Assembly: GCA_020353115.1 (NCBI GenBank)
Contig: CP070687.1
Span: 178,700-188,026 of the forward strand
Reading direction: 5' to 3'
DNA length: 9,327 nucleotides
Source: Bacteroidales bacterium
GTDB taxonomy: Bacteria > Bacteroidota > Bacteroidia > Bacteroidales > VadinHA17
Made by a program: the position numbers and the translations under genes. The notes under the pieces are model-generated. The model was not told the DNA's origin and did not search any database. It saw only the letters and a program-made list of their open reading frames with translations. Every line of letters starts with the position of its first letter. The first letter of the stretch is position 1. Shown here one piece after another: positions 1 to 5,200 of the stretch.

Positions 1-1337
1 ATCCTGTATGCTTCCGAGAGCATTTCGGGAGAAGGGTTTGATTCTGCTGCCGGAATGCAATTTGGAAGGTATGATATTGCTTCTGTCAGAATCGAATCAA
101 TTTTCTTCTTCCCCAATTTACCCGATATATAAAAGCATGGTTTTAATAAGGAATCCCGAACATTCAGAAGTTGTTCTTCCAGTGCAATCCGATGCAGTGG
201 AGTATTTGGATAGATACGAAGGCCTGTAGTCATATGAACCATATCTTTCGTGCTAATCCGTTTTTCGACAAATCCCAGCGTCTCCCTGATGGTCTCTTCT
301 GTCTCACCAGGACCGCCAAAAGTAAAGAACCACATGGTTGGCAAATCAAAGTCATATAAGAGTCGCGCACATTTTCCCAGCTTTTCAAATGCGAAATTTT
401 TCCCGAGGTTGGACAGCATTTTTTGTGAGGCAGAATCGGGAGTGCAGTCAATCTGGGTAAAACCTGCCCTGATCATCAGAGAGAATAGTTCATGGCTTGC
501 ATGAGCAGGATTGATTCCCATAGTCCTGAACCTGGCCTTTATTTTCCTCTTAATTATCTGACGGCATATTTCTTCAGCCCATCCAGGCGGATCGTTGAAG
601 GTTGAATCGACAAATTCAAATGTCAAACTTCCCAGTCTGTGACATACCTGTTCTATCTCATCCGCCACATCAGCTGCTTTTCTAAATCTATATTTCCTTC
701 CTTCAATCCCTGGATAGGTACAATAAATACACCTGTTTGAACATCCTCTTTTTGTCTGAACAGGATAAACATAATTGGCTTTGTCAGGAATAAACCTGAT
801 ATATTTATCAATTTTTGCATCCGGCAAATTTTCCATTTTGAAATTATTACGGACACAACATCCAGTTCTTGTATTTTCAGCTACAACAACTCCCGGGATT
901 GATGTGATTTCTTTCTTCTCTTCAAGATTCTTCAGAAGTAACGGCAAAGATTCTTCCGCTTCCCCTACAATACCCATATTTATTCCGAACCTGCTCATCA
1001 ATTCATAGGGAAAGATGCTGAAACCGCTACCACCCAGGATCACACGGGCCTTGTTGTATTGTTTAACCGGAAGGATAAACTCTTTATATATCTGGTCGAT
1101 ATAGTATTTTGTACTGTCGATGACCATATCGTCGATATTCCGGATTCCGATACCGATATAGTCAGGCTGGAAATCTGCAAGCAATCCAGAAAGTTCCCCT
1201 TGTTTGGCATACAGACCATCATAAATTCTTATGGAGAACCTTTTTTCAATAATCCCGGCAAGCAGGCAAAGTCCCAGCGGTGGAACGGGATAGGGGAAGA
1301 TCTCCGTATTGGTATTCACAAGCAAAACTTTCTTCAT
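1..1337 (-). CDS. B12-binding-domain/radical SAM protein, 3' end cut by window
   Basis: I see 445 codons open to the window edge with no stop, so the C-terminus is missing. The N-terminal part (about residues 1-150) resembles the cobalamin-binding Rossmann domain of COG1032 enzymes: a beta start MKKVLLVNTN, VPPLGLCLLAGIIEKR, VILGGSGFSIFP (99-110) and GEAEESLPLL (125-134). No DxHxxG cobalamin-ligand motif is visible, as in many members. The radical SAM core has the 4Fe-4S motif CSNRCIYC (C199, C203, C206), followed by TYPGIEGRKYRFR, VDSTFNDP (243-250), FGGPGETEET (340-349) and RIYPNTPL (374-381). Family knowledge predicts SAM cleavage to a 5'-deoxyadenosyl radical in the cytoplasm; the substrate cannot be inferred. 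An in-frame TGA at 1350-1352 limits the start to ATG 1337 or GTG 1343; ATG is chosen because the MKKVLLV start fits. It lies 27 nt downstream of the AlkD-like gene on the same strand, probably co-transcribed. No strong ribosome-binding site is seen. Confidence 0.9.
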   Translation of the reverse strand, partial: MKKVLLVNTNTEIFPYPVPPLGLCLLAGIIEKRFSIRIYDGLYAKQGELSGLLADFQPDYIGIGIRNIDDMVIDSTKYYIDQIYKEFILPVKQYNKARVILGGSGFSIFPYELMSRFGINMGIVGEAEESLPLLLKNLEEKKEITSIPGVVVAENTRTGCCVRNNFKMENLPDAKIDKYIRFIPDKANYVYPVQTKRGCSNRCIYCTYPGIEGRKYRFRKAADVADEIEQVCHRLGSLTFEFVDSTFNDPPGWAEEICRQIIKRKIKARFRTMGINPAHASHELFSLMIRAGFTQIDCTPDSASQKMLSNLGKNFAFEKLGKCARLLYDFDLPTMWFFTFGGPGETEETIRETLGFVEKRISTKDMVHMTTGLRIYPNTPLHRIALEEQLLNVRDSLLKPCFYISGKLGKKKIDSILTEAISYLPNCIPAAESNPSPEMLSEAYR

Positions 1338-1364
1338 TTCCACACGATTTCAGATGGCAGATTC

Positions 1365-2051
1365 TCAAATAAGTCCAACCTTTTTCCTAATCCTTTCACT
1401 GGAGAGATGCGTTATACAATTAGCCGCCTGGCAGGAGTTGTCACCATAATCAACCACGACCTCCCCGATGGATTTTGCCACGTCCAGTGCTTTCTCATTA
1501 AGGTACTTGTTTCTCTGTCCTATCATCAGCAAAGCATTATTCATTGCATCCTTTACAAAATTTTCTTCCGATTGCAAACTATCCCGGATAATTTTCAGGT
1601 ATTCCTCAAAGAAAGGATTTTCCAGCGTTTTATTGTCTTTTGCTATCTGGTATAATAACAGATATCCACATTTTCTCCTCAGGGGATCCGGATTATGCAT
1701 CCACTCTTCTGACAATTCCTTCATAAACGGCACTTTCGGTAATAATATGCTACAATAGCTATGAGACAGCATCCAGAATTCCAGATCCCCTATCTGGTCA
1801 TTCACCTGTTCCCGGGTTATTTTTGCCGGATCATCTATTATGATTGAGAGTGTTTTTGCATCATAGTTATTTGTCTTCCAAAGCTCAAGTGCTAAAGAAT
1901 GATCTTTTCCAATTCTTTTACCCAGATTCTTCAATTTGGTCAGACCAATGCCATAAGATTCCATTGTATGTATTCCCGTTCTTTTCCAGTGGGTTATCCC
2001 TCTTTCATCCTTGTTTTGTTCAAGCAGGGTCCATACTTCCTTTATAGTCAT
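1365..2051 (-). CDS. DNA alkylation repair (AlkD-like HEAT-repeat) family protein
   Basis: The 228-aa product is close in length to AlkD-type DNA glycosylases and helix-rich throughout. Recognisable family stretches are YGIGLTKLKNLGKRIGKDH (33-51), LALELWKTNNYDAKTLS (53-69, the 'LW..g.yEar.la' motif), a D-Q-x-x-D-L-x-F-W stretch (85-93) and PDPLRRKCGYLLLYQ (121-135). Family members bind DNA with stacked HEAT-like helices, and active ones excise N3- or N7-alkylated bases. In AlkD a Trp is followed four residues later by a catalytic Asp, with a conserved Arg further on. Here W93 is present, but position +4 is H97 rather than Asp, and R125/R126 could supply the Arg. Glycosylase activity is therefore doubtful; a DNA-binding or divergent role is possible. 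ATG 2051 is the only ATG start downstream of the in-frame TAA at 2085-2087. No Shine-Dalgarno sequence is visible. It is the first gene of a probable two-gene unit with the radical SAM gene. Confidence 0.85.
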   Translation of the reverse strand: MTIKEVWTLLEQNKDERGITHWKRTGIHTMESYGIGLTKLKNLGKRIGKDHSLALELWKTNNYDAKTLSIIIDDPAKITREQVNDQIGDLEFWMLSHSYCSILLPKVPFMKELSEEWMHNPDPLRRKCGYLLLYQIAKDNKTLENPFFEEYLKIIRDSLQSEENFVKDAMNNALLMIGQRNKYLNEKALDVAKSIGEVVVDYGDNSCQAANCITHLSSERIRKKVGLI

Positions 2052-2218
2052 AAAGAAATGGCTTTTGAATTTAAAGTCAGGAATTTACACCTTACGCAGG
2101 ATCTGTAAACAGGTTTAAAAATATGATTTTTTTAAGGAATTCAATAATATTATCCGGAAAGAAACATTCCATCCCGTTAACAGGTTCCTCCGAGGAGGAT
2201 TCGCTATGACTATCCTTA
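2052..2218. other. Intergenic spacer downstream of the giant gene
   Basis: This 167-nt spacer lies between two minus-strand genes. It holds no credible ORF. The giant gene ends in two tandem in-frame TAA codons (2219-2221 and 2216-2218). On the transcribed strand a short GC-rich hairpin can form at 2186-2199 (TCCTC stem, 4-nt loop, GAGGA), but no T-tract follows it, so it is a weak candidate for a 3' end structure rather than a clear intrinsic terminator. The rest is AT-rich, including the 10-bp palindrome ATAATATTAT near 2145. I could not identify a convincing Bacteroidota-type promoter for the AlkD-like gene here. Confidence 0.5.
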
Positions 2219-5200
2219 TTATTTTCTCAACAGAAGGGTTACGTCTCCTGCGATATCGAATGCGACTCCGTTATAGAATTTCCCGACTGCTTTGTATACG
2301 TAAACATCCTGTTTACAGATTTGCCCCTCATAATAACCATCCCAGCCGATGGCAGGGTCATTGCTTTCGAAGATGAATTCCCCCCAACGGGTAAATATCT
2401 GTAATGTATAGATTTCAACTCCTTCGTATAATGGATGGAAAACATCGTTTGATGTAGAAGTTGGTGAATAATAGCCTCCACTTGCCTGATCCTGGTTCGG
2501 GAAGAATGCGTTAGGGAATATAATATATCCTTCTCCCTCCACGGTTACGGCACCTGGCATGAACATTGAATCCACACAATCATGTTCAGTCCAGACTGTC
2601 AATGAGATATCATATACACCAACTTCAGTATATTGATACGACAGTTCCTTTTCGTCAGATGTTCCTCCATCACCGAAATCCCAGAGATACCGTTCACCGT
2701 ATTCGGAAAAATTAAACACCTTGACCGGCTGGTCCGGCAACATTACCAGGGAAGGTTCTACTTTGAAATCAACATATGGCAAAGTATACACATTTATTTC
2801 AGCAAAGTAATAATCGACTCCGCCTTCACCTTCCACTTGCAGCATGATCTGGTAAATTCCTGCATCGTAAAATGTATGTGTGGGTTCAAAATCCGTTGAT
2901 CTTCCGCCGTCATCAAAATCCCAGTAATAGCTATTTCCATAGATAGAATTATTGGTAAAGGTAACCGTAAGCGGCATACAGCCTGCATTAACGGAGGGCA
3001 CAAATGCTGCTACAGGAAGTGGCGGGAATATCCTGATCCTGTGTTCAATAGAGTCTTCACACTGACTGCTCCAGGCTTTCAGGGAGATATTATATTCTCC
3101 CCATGTAGCATAGTCATGTGAGCCGGGTTCATCCAGTGTGGATGAATTCCCGTCGCCGAACTGCCACTCGAAATTCCAGAATCCGGCATTTGTCTCATTT
3201 TCCAGATTGACAGTAACATCAGGATAGTACTGATAGACCGGTGTGGCATTGAATTCTGCATGGGGCATCGGGTAAACGGTAACCTGTTTGGTAATTGAAT
3301 CGATGCAACCATACTTCGAGGTACCAACCAGGGTCACATCATAAACTTCATCGTTAACTGTGTTATTGAAGTAGGTATGTGACGGATGGGTCAATGCACT
3401 CGTTATCCCATCACCAAAATCCCAAGAATACTGTGAAGCCCTAACCGAATAATTGGTGAATTCAGAAAAATAGGGACTGCAGCCGGCCGAATCTCTCTCA
3501 AAATCCACTATTATACTTGGATAGACATTTATATTCTGCGAAATCGAATCCTCGCAACCATTAGCTGTTATTGAATGCAGCCGCAATTCATACGTTACAA
3601 TATCTACATTCGTATTGTTATACGTATGAATGATTGGATTCAAATTATTTGTGACATAAGGTGGTGACCCATCCCCGAAATTCCATGTGAAGGTATCCCC
3701 TCCATCGGTTGTATTCTGTATGGTTATGTCAACCGGAGGACAATCAACCGTATTGTCGGCAATAAAATCCGCTTTAGGAGTAGCATAGACCGTAATCTGT
3801 CCGTAGGTGGAATCGCGGCACAGATCTGCAGAAGTAACGAGCAGCTTTACATTGTAAACTGAATCGACATTACTCAGGTTGCTATAGGTATGGCTTGGTG
3901 ACTCTACAATGGATGATCCGTTATCCCCGAACTCCCAGTTATATTCATCCCCGCCCTGGGATGTATTGGTGAAATCAACAATCAACGGATTACAGCCTTC
4001 GGTGATGCTGGTGTAATCTGCATTCACTGCATGGAATACGCTGACATCCCTCGAAAGGCTTGAGGTACATCCCTGCGGGCTTGTTACAAGAAGATCTATT
4101 GTAAATACCTGGGTATTGGTATAGCTGGTATTCACGAATTGCCTGGAAATCGGTGCACCACTGGTTGTGCTGTAGGGTGTTCCGTCAAATGACCAGTCAT
4201 ATTGCTGCCCGTTAATGGAAGAGTTGTATATGGTGACGTCAAATGGAGTACACCGGGAGGTATATTCTATCGTAAAATCAGCTTCGACATAAGGCCGGAC
4301 TGTAATGGGGATGGAGAAGGTATCGGTACAGGACTGAGTATTGGTCGCCACCAGTTCCACATTAAAGGTTGTATCGTTCAGGCTGTAATTCTCAAATACC
4401 ATAACCGGATTCGTATCATCGGAAGACTGACCGTTTCCAAAATCCCAGTTATAGGTTGATGCACCGGTCGAGTTATTGGTGAAATTAACGGTGAAGGGAT
4501 GACATCCTATGGAAGCATCTGCTGAAAAATCTGCCCTGACTACAGGGTAAACCACGACATCTCTGCGAAGCTCATCAGTGCAATTATTTGCATTCCAAAC
4601 AGTTAGTATGACTTCATAGGTAACCGGCAGGGTTGGTGACGGATTGGTATATCTATGAGTTACAGGGTTGATATTCAGGACCGTCGTATCGTTGCCATCT
4701 CCAAAATCCCAGTGGTACTGGACACCTCCAAGCGAAGAGTTATTAAATGTAACATCAAAGGGCGTACAACTTGAGCCAAGGTCAAATGTAAAATCTGCCT
4801 TGAGTTTTGAATATACGGTAATATTCACTTCGGAAGTATCGGTACAGTTATGGTCTGAATAGGCAATCAGTTTTGTTGTATGGGTCGTATTAACCAGGGT
4901 GAAATTTTCAAACAGATGGTACGGGTCTTGTTCGTCGGATGAGCCGCCATCGCCAAATTCCCACATGAACGAGGTTGCATATACATTGGATTGGTTTGTA
5001 AACTGGACTCCCAGCGGGTTACAACCTTCGGTCACATCCTGGGTAAACTGGGAGATAACCACCGGATAAACGGTTATATCTCGAATCAGAGTGTCTGTAC
5101 ATCCGTCGGCATTTTCAACCACCAGCCTAAGCGGATATACCACTGGTGCGGGCCCGTTGTTCTGGTAAAGGTGGGTAAGGGTTGCTGCACCGGATGTTGA

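Noticed and set aside
230..856. Minus-strand fragments at 230-451 and 653-856 that might suggest a broken radical SAM gene.
   Set aside because: Both lie in a different frame from the real gene. The true frame is open from 1337 to base 1 with motifs in the right order, so there is no frameshift.
1059..1655. A 198-codon plus-strand frame spanning the junction of the radical SAM and AlkD-like genes.
   Set aside because: It overlaps the 3' part of one recognisable gene and the 5' part of another on the opposite strand, and its translation has no domain features.
2186..2199. GC-rich hairpin after the giant gene considered as an intrinsic terminator.
   Set aside because: The stem is only 5 bp and no run of T follows on the transcribed strand. 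It is mentioned only in the spacer entry.
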